Positions 44,320 through 55,870 are shown, numbered from the stretch's first letter. The stretch: DNA of 64,000 nt from Adiantum capillus-veneris (GCA_014529385.2 CM043942.1:60589684-60653683), one strand, 5' to 3'. Notes: generated by a model not told the origin, from the letters alone. Numbers and translations are program-made.

Positions 44320-47300
44320 TCAACAACTCTTTGTCACCATGCTGACTCCCGCACCACCGTCAAGGACCCCTTTTACAGTTAATCCTTTAGTAGTGATTGG
44401 TAGAGTAGCATTAGATTCATCACCTTCAAAGTATTGTCCCAACTTGTTAACGGGTATTTCAATTACAGATTCATGTCCCGCTAGGTCAGATGGTGGTGCT
44501 AAATGTTCCTCATCATTCATTACCGAGTCAGGTTTGTTCATATGTGCAAACTGTGGTAATCCGGCCTGTAATTCTCCATTGAGAAACGCTCGCAGTGCTA
44601 GGAATAATTTTGGATCTCCGTATAACTTAGATATGATAGTCGTACGTAATTCTGAGGACATGAAATCCATCAGCTTGGCAACATTTAATGGCATCTTGTG
44701 GGACGTAGAACCCTGACAAGATAATGGTGAAGATGGAATCTCCACTTCCTCAAGGGGGTCACGCATTCCCTCACCAAACATTCTCTCTAGTAGGAAAGGT
44801 GTGTGTCCACTTTCAGATGTCCTACCCTCACTCTCTTCTTGAATGATACTAGGTATAGCTAACGGCCTGTAGTTCTTGTGAGGTTGAACTTGTGTGGGAA
44901 ACACTGTGTTCGACAACTGGATATGTTTGGGTTCAGGTTCTAATTTTCGTTGAGTTTCTTCCACCAAACCCCTCAGTTGTTGGACTCGTTCAATTTCCAC
45001 TGTTGGGTTTGGATAGGTTCCAATCCTTCTCTTGCAATCCTCATTTTTTGTCTCTCGTGGCTTATCTTGGGGGTTTGCAACTGGGTGGTTTAACTTTGAA
45101 TACTCTTTTGGTGTTCGTCGTAATTCCCTCTCGTGATCCTCCTCACTAGCTTTTTCCTTTGTACTAACGGTTTTGGTCTCCGTGGTCTCTATCGAATCTG
45201 AGTCATCCTCAGGGTCATTCACTGGTGCTATGTTTATAGTTGGTGGTGTCCCATCAACAATATCTATTAAGTTCAATGGTGTGATTTTCGGTGCGTTTGG
45301 ATTTTTAGGACACTGTGCGATCAAATGATCTATGCCACAACGATTACAAGTGAGTATTGGCATTGCCAATGCACTCCCTTGACTTCTTTGCATTAGTGCA
45401 GCATTCTTTTGCATTCTAATGGTGCACTCAGCTACTCGATGTGGTCCACCACATTCGTAGCACTGAAGAGGTGGTCTCCTGGCAAAACTATTAATGTTTT
45501 GGCCTCTTGCTGCTAGAGCAGTAGCTTGATATACCGGTTTGATTTGTCCCCAATGGTCTTCCATATAGTACATGGGAAACTCCTCAAGCATGTCGACTCC
45601 ATAGGTGATACTAGAGTCTATGTCCTCTTCGCAATCTACATAAGTACTAGATGACTCACAACCTATTTGGTTCATAGGTGTAACTCTGGGATGAGGGGGT
45701 TGCGGTCCTAGCACTGGAGGTGGCAACGGTGTGGTTTGGACCACATTTTGGGTTCTAGGGACCATGTGCTGTAATGGCAACTGTTGCTCCATGGGTGGGG
45801 TAGGCATCAATGCAGGAACTCGAGGTGAGTATGCCCAAGCTATAGGCGGTCTATTTTCCATGATGCGTTCAAGCATTAGGCAATCCTTTGCTCGATGGCC
45901 ATACCTACCACACGCGTTACAAGTCCCGTTAAACTTTACTCTGAAAGTAGGGCATTCACTCGTAGTATGTGGGCCCAAGCAAATTGAGCACCATTGTTGC
46001 TCCCTTCTTGGATACATATGAGTGTTTTGTGGAGCACGATTACCCCTAAGGCTTTCTTGGATGGCCTTGGTGAGATCTGCCAAAGTCATCTCAAATATCG
46101 TTTGCTCTTTCACGATTGGCTTTATCTTCATTGGCTCATTCCCTGACGCTTGCGAGCTACTAGACTTCGGCTCGACAGACACTCTTTCTCCTGCAATCAT
46201 TAAATTATCCTCCAATTGGATTGCATTCATGGTGACTGCTTCCCAAGTAGTGATACCTCTAATGACTAGGCCATTATAGATACTTTCATGTCGTAGTCCC
46301 CTAATGAATCTATCGAGAAATTGGTTGTTGTTGAATCTCTCATTTGGATTACATCGAGAATTCAAATTCTTTAGGCGACTAATGAAGTCTCTCACGGATT
46401 CACCTTCTTCTCGTTGGGCTTTCTGGAGCTGAGAGGCTACACCCCAAAGTACTCCCTCTCGTATGTGCTCTTTCAAGAACAATATCCTAAGAGTAGAGTA
46501 GATCGTTTTCTCTTCTACTCTTAAGGTTCTATACCAATCTCCAGCCTTTCCGCTTAGGGTCAAACTCAAAGCCTTACACTTATGTAGCTCATTGTGCTCT
46601 TCCAAGGAATCGCACACATGTTCAAAGACTTCCATATGCTTTCTAGCATCTCCATCTCCACTGAATTTCTGTGTGAGCTTAGCTACTTGAACTGCCTTGC
46701 TCTTAGGCTCTCTATCAGGTGCACTATGCATGTTTTCCGCAATAGAGCGACCGATAGTTTGAGAAAATGCTGCCAAATCTCCTATTTGAGCAGGTATAAT
46801 GGGTGTATGTGCTCCTGGAACCACATGTGAGATGGGAGTTGGCCTTGGCCTTGGCATACGCGCGGCTCTTGGGTCCCATATTTCGTATGGTGGTGTACCA
46901 GACGGTGTTCCAAAGTTTACAGGTGTGGCCCTAGGCATAGGGGGTGCCTGATATGGCATGTTATTATTAAATGGCATGGCTCCACTTGTATAAGAGCTTG
47001 GATAATGCCATTGTGGATTGTAAGCTCTTGGAATAATCGGAGGTGTAGGAGCTACATGAGGTTGAGGTACGACAGGTGCACATGATTGATACATACATGT
47101 AGGTATAGTTGGGGGCACTGTGCTACTAGGCATCGACGCAGTATTAACAAATGAACTCCATGGTGTACTTCTTGTCATGCTCACCACTGGGATATGCATG
47201 GTAGCCGTAGTGTCATTAAGATAAAGATGAGCTAGATCTGGGAAGGTAAAGCTACCACTTGTGGGCTCAGATTGTACTGAGGCTCCTGGTGAAACAACAT

Positions 47301-47337
47301 ATGGAGGATCAATGGGGCTCACTGAGGGAGTCTCCAT
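44320..47337 (-). pseudogene. Element C gag with four zinc knuckles and start of protease
   Basis: 1,005 aa. A proline-rich N-terminal third is followed by a retrotransposon gag domain (about residues 220-370, with SLTLSGKAGDWYRTL and VRDFISRLKNLNSR). Four zinc knuckles follow: CSICLGPHTTSEC (about 449), CNACGRYGHRAKDC (about 472), CYECGGPHRVAEC (about 625) and CNRCGIDHLIAQC (about 663). Only the second has the standard C-x2-C-x4-H-x4-C spacing; the others have x3 before His. The C-terminus starts a protease with VLDGGAGVSM, where Gly replaces the usual Ser or Thr after Asp. TGA at 44320 cuts it off. Confidence 0.88.
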
Positions 47338-48357
47338 TTATGATAGGGTTGGTTGGTTGGCCTTTCCCGTATCCAAGAATCTCATTAGGCCTGTTGAAGG
47401 CATGTTGATCCCTATGTTCTGTCTTTCTAACTCGACAATCCTATGGAGGACATCACAGACTTTCTGTTGTTGCTCATCTATGCTAGTAGCACCCGATGTG
47501 GATTGTAGAACATCTAACCAACCCACATCATAGGTGTGTCCTGTGTACCGATCAGTTAAAGCTTCTGCTTGTAGGTCATAATCCCAATTTTTGTTTAGGA
47601 ATATCCCATCTAGGCCTGGCATGCTAGAGGTTTCCCTTGAAGTGGAAGCATTATTGCTCCCCATCGCTTTCCCCTCCGTGACTGCTACCTTGGGAGAACT
47701 CGGTTGCTCGGCTGGCATGATTGTTGTCATAGGAGCCTTTGTTTTCAAGGCTCGGCTTTGTTCTAGCCTTCGTAGGTTCTCAATTTCCCTCTCCCTTGTT
47801 GCTTGCATATAGCGTTCGATCTCATGTACTTCGGCAATACTCCTACCATCGGGTAGTAGAACCTCAGAGGGAGATAGTCCTAAAGGATCAGGAGGTGCAG
47901 TGGATGGAACATTCACATGCACACTCTCAAGAAGCATAAGGTCTATTTTAGGCGTGAATGACTAATTTACTTCCCCACTCCCTTCATTTATTTCATTAAC
48001 CGCATGTTCGGAGCGAGTAGCTCTACTAAGGGTCTCTTTTAAGCGGTTAAACACTCTGGACCCGGCCCGTGGGCCCATGGCATGCATGTCTTGACTTGAA
48101 CTATCAGGGTTTGGTGTAGGATAACCCTCCATGACTTCGTAGTCAGAGGAAGAATCACTAGACGCGATATGAGGATCTTGGGTCGCGCTACCTTGAGTCC
48201 CGGCCGAAGGTCCAGAACCTAGGGTGGAGGAATAATGGGTGCCTGCGTAAATGGAGGCACTACCAATATACTCGTGCTCTAACACTCGTCCAGAGTGTAG
48301 GTTCATATGACTTGGATCCCCTAGAAGTGTCAGTGAGTGCCCGTGAAGGCTGCTCAC
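47338..48357 (-). pseudogene. Element C N-terminal gag extension, two in-frame stops
   Basis: Two frames of 131 aa (48357-47962) and 199 aa (47937-47338) lie in the same phase as the 1,005-aa gag, separated only by TAG at 47962-47964 and TAA at 47338-47340. The protein is serine-rich, then helical and charged (VHEIERYMQATREREIENLR, a possible coiled coil). If the stops are mutations, the full gag would be about 1,345 residues. If not, the 1,005-aa frame starts at its own ATG right after the TAA. Confidence 0.6.
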
Positions 48358-49388
48358 CTAGTATTTTTGGGTGTTTTGCAACCCAAGTCTTTTCTTTTTT
48401 TTTTTTTTCTTTTTTTGGTCCTTTTTTTCTGACCCAGCTATAGAATAGAACGTATGATAGCTCAAAACGATCGTCTCAGTCAGAGGGACGTGCCATGCTT
48501 TACAGCCCTCCGTTTGGTCACTTTATGTCCTCGGAATCCCTAAAACCGTCAATTTCTAGTAGGGAACTAGGCCCAAATTAGAAAGTCTAAGGGTGCAAGT
48601 GGGAAGAGAAGAGAGGAGAGTGGAGGACTTGCCCCACATGCTCTCATTACTTCTTGAGGGGGTAGGGTATATATATAAGAGTGAGTCTAGTATATATCAT
48701 AGGACTGAGGCCTCTGGGCTTGGGCTTGGGCTTGGGCAAATGATCCCGATCCCGATCAAAATTTTAGTGTAGCTCCCCAGTCACTCACGCTTAAATATTT
48801 TAGGATTTTTTACTTTTTTTTTTTTACCTTCCTTTTTTTTACCTTTTTTTTTTAAATTAATAAAAAGGTGACGACCGCACGCGTTTTAGGTGACCCTTTC
48901 TTGGCCACACACACTGTCAACACCTACCTAACCTCTCTATCAACAGCTCACAGCTCACTACCTTATCTACTTACTAACAATGCTGCTAACCTAATCTACT
49001 AACTAATCTGTTAACCACTCTGCTAACTGCTTGCTGACAGTGAGCTTACTGTCCACCTACTTCCTCTCTCACTACCTTACTGTGCAAAGACTGTGTGCAG
49101 GCAAACCTTAACAAAAAACTGTGTACAGACTGTGCGCAAACAAAAATTTCTAACTGTCTACCTTCTTATTCATTCACTGCGAACAAGCTAACGACTACTA
49201 ATTGTGCAAAGACTGTGTGCAAACATAAAACACAAGATTATGCAGAAATCAAAGAGCTTGCAGACAATACAGAAATTAACAACTTGCAGAAAAGTAACTC
49301 ATTCCTCTTCCTCTTCCTCTTCTTTCCTACTACAAACAACTCATAGAAGAAGCACAAAGTGCCTCTTGGGCTTAGTGTAGGGCGATTC
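48358..49388 (-). other. Element C leader
   Basis: About 1 kb of untranslated leader with long T runs (plus strand) near 48400 and 48805-48850. From about 48930 to 49230 there is a CTAACTAACT/TGTGCAAAGACTGTG-type low-order repeat. No gene is seen. Confidence 0.6.
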
Positions 49389-49406
49389 CCCGACAGCGGC
49401 GCCAAA
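49388..49406 (-). promoter_or_regulatory. Element C primer binding site (tRNA-Asp-like)
   Basis: On the minus strand TGGCGCCGCTGTCGGGGA lies close to the 5' LTR. It resembles the tRNA-Asp-type primer site of Athila-like plant elements; the tRNA assignment is from memory. Confidence 0.7.
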
Positions 49407-49408
49407 AA

Positions 49409-49670
49409 TGTGCGCTCCTTGCCGCACTGTCGAAGCAAGGGACTTGCCTAACACTGTGTGCGAGCCACAGACGGCTCCAAGCACACAACTAGCTTAACTA
49501 GTAAGCTCAAAAGAGGGCAATGGTGTGTCACTCACTGCTCTATGCTCCTGCCGTGGAGGATTCCTCGCCGTGAAGAAGAAGGAGACGCCGCTACGTCGCG
49601 CTCAACTGCTTCACCGCCATCGTGCCGCCGCAATGCTCGATCACACACACACACTCTCTCTCTCTCTCTC

Positions 49671-49735
<65 letters not shown>

Positions 49736-50037
49736 CACAAGGAGATGGAGCAAGAGCACTCTTCTTGCATTGCACAAATGAGAGAATGATACATTTTAGG
49801 TTTAGAATGACTTCTATATGGGCTTGCCCCATTCACACTTGGGCGCCCATGCTTAGCCAACTAATCCCTTGAATGTCCCAGTTAGAGTGCGCCTCTCATC
49901 GGCGATCACTCTTACCCTTTTCCTATTGGACCAGCAAGCCCGATATCTGACTCTACCAAATAAATAATACAATTTCCGCCGTAGGTTACAACGTCCGTCG
50001 TAGGTAATAGGGTGTCCATGAGCCGTGAGGGTTAACA
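49409..50037 (-). repeat. Element C 5' LTR (right copy)
   Basis: 629 bp, about 46 bp longer than the left copy because of an expanded (AC)n tract at about 49674-49730. Plus-strand frames across it (from 49458) also exist in the left LTR and are not believed to be genes. Confidence 0.93.
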
Positions 50038-50042
50038 TCAGG

Positions 50043-50151
50043 GCCAAAAAATCAAGTTGACTCAGTCACTAAAAAGCACATAGTGCGGAATACACTTGGT
50101 ACTGTTGACTACCAGATTTGGTACTATTGACTACCAGATTCAGTTGTTCAA
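50043..50151. repeat. Remainder of the inverted 3'-flank repeat
   Basis: On the minus strand: two GGTA-type units, TGTATTCCGCAC, GACTGAGTCAACTTGATTTT and GGCCC. It continues across element C into 21790, matching 19785-19850 in inverted orientation. It begins just after the stop of the transposase-like gene. Confidence 0.85.
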
Positions 50152-52130
50152 TCAGGGCTTCTCATTGCCCTCAAGTAACATGGACGCACCTTCGTCGCTC
50201 TCATCATCATGATATGGCATGCTATTGTATATCCTCTCATATACTTCAGTAGACAACTTGTATTGTAAAATTTGACCTAGGGATCCTGCAATAGGCTCCA
50301 TCGGGAAACGTATGGCCCTAACAAGATGTGAGTAGATCATTACAGGAGATGTGTGATCCAATAGCCTCTATGTATCAGCTTTTCCTTCAACTTGGCCATA
50401 AAAAAAGCCTTCAACAACCTTCCCTCCTCTAACAATTTTGTTATGCCACTTATCCTTTTGTGCTTTCACCGTTTGGTACAACACTTCTATGCATTTGATA
50501 ATGTAGAAGTCTTCGTTTGCCTCAGTTGGTTTTACTGCAAAATTATCCCCTATGGACAACATGCCACTTAACATTTCAGGGCATCCTTCATATAGTGGCA
50601 CGTTGGACACTTAGCTCATCGAAATCGATGTTGACTCTCCACCCTCCTCCTCGTCATCTGATTCGTCATCCCTAATTGTATCCCTGGACTCTGGCAATGG
50701 TTTGATGCAAACATATTTCCATTCTTTAATGTGCATTCTGTTCCTGCATCTTCTCCACAACCCTCGCATACACGGATCACAAAAGCATGAAAGTGATCGA
50801 AAGCGTATGGCGGTGCGGTTGTCCTGTGAATAGCCATCAGCACAATGAAATGAGCGGGAGCCAATGATGCACTCACAGTCCCATTGCAGATTGCGTTGCA
50901 CTTCATTCGCGCCAATAAGCCAAAAGACTCTTTGCGTATTACACCTCTGAGACTGTTCTCTTGGCTGAAAAGTTGCTTTCAAAAAGTTGACAACATCGGC
51001 TGCACACTTCATACGCCAGCCATGTGGTTTCAATTCTTCATGCCATGTGGTTTCAATTCTTCATGCATCAAAGTTCTCTTGATGACTGCCCCTGCCCCAT
51101 CATGTTCACCTTTCCATGGCCGGATGGAGAGACGTTATGCATCATGTGCAAGCTTGTCATTTGATAGTACCTGGCCACAAAATAGTAAGGTCTACGGGCC
51201 TTGAATTGTGAAGCAACACCATCTGACAAACCCAATGTTGTTGTAGACAATGTCCTCGTTCTTTCAGCCACTTTTCATGCAGCAAGAAACAATGTTGTAA
51301 AAACAATGTGTCATGCTGCTTGTCATCCGATATGTAGAAGTGTAGCGTCTTCTGTGTACCACCTGCTGCATTTCTTAAATAAGTGATGTACACAAGTATT
51401 GTGACTTTGGTAGACCACCAATGCATTGACTGAATTTCATTCTGAACTTTAAAGGAATAATTCTCCGCAAAGTCAATAACAGATACTACAACTTTGCTAG
51501 GAAAATTCTGCAAACAGTCCTTGAATTGTTGGGCTTGCCAGCGGAAGACAAAGTTGTGCCTGATGAAGCCTATCAGATGGGCTAAAAATAGTCTAAGAAA
51601 AGTCCCACTTTTCATCCGTTGCACAATCAAGTCCTTTCTCTTCTTCTCACTCCCACCTTCGTGAACCTGTCCTGTTCCAACCTCCATGAAAACTTCACAG
51701 ACACCTCCTTGCGATCCTCTGCTATCTCATCGGGACAAAATGTCAACCTCCGTACTCCACATTGTGAGCAACCCTCCATCAAGCATTTCTTTGCATGGTA
51801 TTCACAATTTGGAGGCTTTGGGCACATGATGGATTCCCACATAACGGTGATGTGCTGACACACTCCTTGGTTTGCAAAACACGTTTCTCTCTCATCACCT
51901 CTACAACAAACGGAGCAAGTGCAAAGGTGACCTTTCCCGTGGTGCCCGAACTTGTTCTTCCGCATTTGATTAAGGGCCTCTTTGAAATAGAGCATCTACA
52001 CATGAACCACACAGCAGCAAGTATTTCTGTCCTTCAACTTCCGTACAAAGTATGGCTTCAATGCCTCGAAGCATCTAAGAGACACTACCACTGTTGGGTG
52101 AGCCTTCTTGAATCTTTGGTACAGCTCAAC
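50152..52130 (-). pseudogene. Transposase-like gene, exon 2 (frameshifted)
   Basis: After a CATAG acceptor at 52131 the minus strand reads VELYQRFKKAHPTV and KLKDRNTCCC. Next come a cysteine-rich region (HLCTCSVCCRGDERETC to CSQCGVRRLTFC) and a likely RNase-H-fold core: VVSVIDFAENYSF, IQSMHWWSTKVTILVYITY, LSDGVASQFKARRPYYF and SGHGK followed in another frame by EHDGAGA. A GSRSFHCADGYSQDN segment follows. A C-terminal part with GDNFAVKPTEANEDFYIIK resembles a BAH-like module. Frame changes occur near 51995, 51690, 51240 and 51105, plus a 23-bp tandem duplication near 51030-51075, and stops at 50611 and 50368. I associate it, from memory, with widespread uncharacterised DDE-transposase-like proteins; a search must confirm. 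Confidence 0.65.
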
Positions 52131-53792
52131 CTATGGCACAAAAACAAAACGATTCAGAAAAAAACCAACATCATGGTACTGGTAAAATTTCACTATTGCA
52201 GTAGTGCCAAAACTGGCTTTCGACAGTTCCAAATATGGTACTATAATAGTGGACAGACGTGCACCCAAGTTCAACAGTACCCAAAAGTACCAAATTTGGT
52301 TCTGTAATAGTGGACAGACATGCACCCAAGTTCAACAGTACCAAAAAGTTCCAAATATGGTACCGTAGATTTGGTAGTGTTGGTAGGCTTTGGTACTCTA
52401 TAGATATTATTTGGTACTCTACATATAGGCTTTGGCACTATCAAAAGTGTGGGGTACCCTGTAAATATACTTTGGTCCTATAGTGGTAGGCTTTGGTACT
52501 CTACAGATAGGATCTGGTACTCTTCAGAGAGGATTTGGTACTCTGCAGATAGTCTTTGGTGGTATCCGATGAGTTTGGTACTCTATATATAGGCTTTGGT
52601 ACTATCAAAAGTGTGGGGTACCTTGTAAATAGACTTTGGTCCTATAGTGGTAGGCTTTGGTACTCTACAGATAGGATCTGGTACTCTTCAGAGCGGATTT
52701 GGTACTCTACAAATAGTCTTTGGTGGTATCCGATGAGTTTGGTACTCTGTAAATAGACTTTGGTTCTCTATACATAGGCATTGGTACTGGATAAATAGGT
52801 TTTGGTACTCTGTCGAGAGTATTTGAAACTCTATGGATAGGCTTTGGCACTCGATCACTAGGATTTTGTACTCGATATACCGGATTTGGTACTCTACAGA
52901 TCTGAGTTGGTACTCCATAGATAGGCTTTGGTACTTGATATACCGGATTTGGTACCCTACATATGTGCTTTGGTACTTTATAGATAGCCTTTGGTACTCG
53001 ATAGACAGTATTTGGTACTCTACATATAGGCTTTGTTACTATCAAAAGTGTGGGGTACCCTGTAAATAGACTTTGGTCCTATAGTGATAGGCTTTGGTAC
53101 TCTACAGATAGGATTTGGTACTCTACAGAGAATATTTGGTACTCTACAGATAGTCTTTGGTGGTATCTGATGAGTTTGGTACTATGTAAATAGTTTTTGG
53201 TTCTCTATACATAGGCATTGGTACTGGATAAATAGGTATTGGTACTCTATCGAGAGGGTGTGAAACTCTATGGATAGGCTTTAGCACTCGATAGCTAGGA
53301 TTTTGTACTTGATATACCGGATTTGGTACTCTATAGATCTGCTTTGGTACTCCATACATATGCTTTGGTACTCCATAGATAGCCTTTGGTACTCGATAGA
53401 CATGATTTGGTGCTCTACATATAGGCTTTCGTACTATCAAAAGTGTGGGGTACCCTGTAAATAGATCCTGGTCCTATAGTGATAGGATTTGGTACTCTAC
53501 AGAGAGGCTTTGGTGGTATCCGTTGAGTTTGGTACTCTGTAAATAGACTTTTGGTTCTCTATACATAGGCATTGGTACTGGATAATTAGGTGTTGGTACT
53601 CTATAGAGAGGGTTTTAAACTCTATGGATAGGCTTTGGCAGTCGATAGCTAGGATTTGGTACTTTATAGATATTATTTGGTACTGTAAACACCCTCTGCC
53701 GTACAACAGACTACCAAATTTGGTACTGTCTGGACCAAATAAGCCTTAAGTAGTACCAAACAAGATGAACAATTACTAGAAGTTGTTGGTAC
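52131..53792 (-). repeat. GGTAC-rich satellite filling the transposase intron
   Basis: Plus-strand reading shows TTTGGTACTCTACAGATAGG-like units of 20-35 bp by the dozen. A longer phrase with AAAGTGTGGGGTACCCTGTA recurs near 52442, 52607, 53044 and 53442, so a higher-order repeat of about 165-440 bp exists. The end nearest exon 2 has two copies of the ATAGTGGACAGACGTGCACC unit also present at 21.3-21.7 kb. All frames here are tyrosine/isoleucine/proline repeats with no gene character. Confidence 0.85.
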
Positions 53793-54689
53793 CTAAGATT
53801 CATCGAGTAGATGTATAGGATGTTTGATGACACTTTTCCTTCCAATTCTCATTTTGCATATGTCTTTCTTATTGGGTGAAACTCTGCTCTTTGATGTCCA
53901 AAAGGCATATACCAAATCTCTTGTTTCATTGGTAAGAACGGTTCCTCGTGGAAATTGTCTCTCACAAGCACTCAATGGCAACACTTCATCTTCATCTTTA
54001 TTCTCTAGCCGTGAGCTTGCTGCAACTATATTCCTTTGATGGATCCCCAAGATACTAGCCATTCTGGATTGGTTTACTTATTGTGAGTTTGTACTATTGT
54101 TCAGAATCATTGCTAAAGAGCTTCTCTTTACAAAAAGTTCACTTGCTGAATGAGGGACCTTGATTTGAGTCAACGTGTTGTGCACACCCGATACAACAGT
54201 GTCTTCGACTTTGCTGAAATTTGATGGTTGCAACAAGGAAAATGTTTGGTGGTCCAGGAGTTGCCGGAATATTTCCTTCTGCTCATTCTTTGCAATCCCT
54301 ACTGTTTGCTTGCGCCAACATCGAGCCACCGCTGCACAAATGTTCTTTTTTGACCTGGCTTCCCGTAATCCAAGAGCAGATGTAGGATGTCTTTCCTTGC
54401 TTCTCTGTGCGCTTTTCTTTGCAGCCCAATAATCACGAAGAAAAGCCTGATTACCGGCTAGAATACTAGTGCTAATGGAATTGATGTGCATCTGCTGAAC
54501 ATTGCTTGGGCCACCTTGTACCTCATCAAAAGAGAGGAACTGTGCGTCACCTTCCATCTCGTCGATAGAGAGGAGCTGTGCATCACCTTCTACCTCGTTG
54601 AAAGAGAGGTCCTGAGCATCACCTTCTATGTCATCAAAAGAAAGGTCCTGAGCATCACCAAGACAGTAATCTCCTGCGCTACTATCCAT
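53793..54689 (-). pseudogene. Transposase-like gene, exon 1
   Basis: Starts at an ATG at 54687-54689 (MDSSAGDYCLGDAQ) and runs about 299 codons, with one in-frame TAA at 54078-54080. Residues about 12-59 are four copies of a 12-residue acidic repeat, GDAQ(D/L/F)LS(F/I)(D/N)E-like. The second half has WAAKKSAQRSKERHPT, VARCWRKQTVG and, near the end, TRDLVYAFWTSKSRVSPNKKDICKMRI, a basic segment that may bind DNA. The last codon before the GTACC donor is TAG. By comparison with exon 2 phase, the exon should read on into VELYQRF. Confidence 0.6.

Positions 54690-54693
<4 letters not shown>

Positions 54694-54762
<69 letters not shown>
54694..54762. repeat. (GA)n microsatellite
   Basis: About 34 GA units starting a few bases upstream of the transposase ATG, so it would lie in the 5' UTR or promoter. 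Confidence 0.95.
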
Positions 54763-54763
<1 letters not shown>

Positions 54764-54850
54764 CGAACATAGCACCTCGGTGTCTATGGAGGCGGCAAGG
54801 AAGGCGAGAAGGTTCAAAACTGAGAGAGACACACAGGGAGAGGGACGTGC

Positions 54851-55265
<415 letters not shown>

Positions 55266-55870
55266 TTGGGTCAGGAAATCAAGACAATGTTGGCAAGCAC
55301 AGTGAAGAGCTGGACAAACCCTATTGAAGACACAAATTGTGGCAAGAGGTGGTTAGGGTCGTTTCCTTGGGCCTTTTGGGACCCCGACTTGGAAGTGTTG
55401 GAGAGGCTCCGAAAGGCAAAAAAAATCACGGTGATATTGCCAGTCAGGTGTTGTTCGAAAAGATGTCGTTCTTGGCAATGCCATAGTGTGGACTCTTGGA
55501 ATGCAATGATTGCAAGATTTTCCCCACAGGGGCAGGGCCAGATGGGAAGCGACGGTCTCTCTCTTGATTGTAGGATTTGCTCCATAGTGCAGGGCCAGAA
55601 AGCTCTAGGCTGTTCAACAGATGCAAAGCGAGGGAGAAGCTTCCTATCCGGAGTGTGGACTCTTGGAATGACTCACTGATTGCAAGATTTTTCCCACAGG
55701 GCAGGGCCAGAACTGATAGCATTGTTCGTCAGAGGCTATTGGAGAAAGATGTGCTTGCTAGTTCTTTGGTTGATATGTACGCCAAATGTGGTGTCGTCAT
55801 GAAAGAAGAAGAAGTTTTTCATGGGCTTCTTCTTTGAAATGTGGTCACTTGGATGTGTTGATTGCATTTG
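55266..55870 (+). pseudogene. PPR-protein gene fragments
   Basis: Frames on the plus strand carry pentatricopeptide-repeat phrases broken by stops: VDSWNAMIARFSPQGQG near 55485-55535, a second diverged copy VDSWNDSLIARFFPQG near 55652-55700, and LLEKDVLASSLVDMYAKCG near 55737-55790. The spacing and wording fit the repeat units of plant organelle RNA-processing PPR proteins. A GCAGGGCCAGA phrase recurs three times, so the fragment also has internal duplication. It is not functional as written. Confidence 0.6.

Larger units (their letters stand above)
21796..50037 (-). mobile_element. Element C: large Ty3/gypsy retrotransposon, host to nested A and B
   Basis: LTRs at 21796-22378 and 49409-50037 begin TGTGC and end TTAACA. 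The 5-bp target duplication TCAGG is at 21791-21795 and 50038-50042. The flanks join perfectly into an inverted copy of the 19.8-kb repeat, which proves the insertion point. Without A and B the element is about 13.8 kb. The strand is minus, with the primer site next to the right LTR and the polypurine tract next to the left LTR. By eye about 17 substitutions separate the LTRs outside the AC tract, roughly 3%, so C is older than its two guests. The order gag, protease, RT, RNase H, integrase, with no chromodomain and extra 3' sequence, suggests the Athila/Tat/Ogre side of gypsy. Confidence 0.92.

Noticed and set aside
49458-49872. Overlapping plus-strand frames of 91-115 codons, also present at 21845-22213
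   Set aside because: They lie within the LTRs of element C, opposite to its coding strand, and half of the sequence is an AC microsatellite. Repetition is due to LTR identity.
52259-53706. Frames with repeated RVPNPVYRVPK or WYSTYRLWY phrases, protein-repeat-like at first sight
   Set aside because: Open on both strands at once because the GGTAC-rich array lacks stops in some frames. They fall inside an intron.
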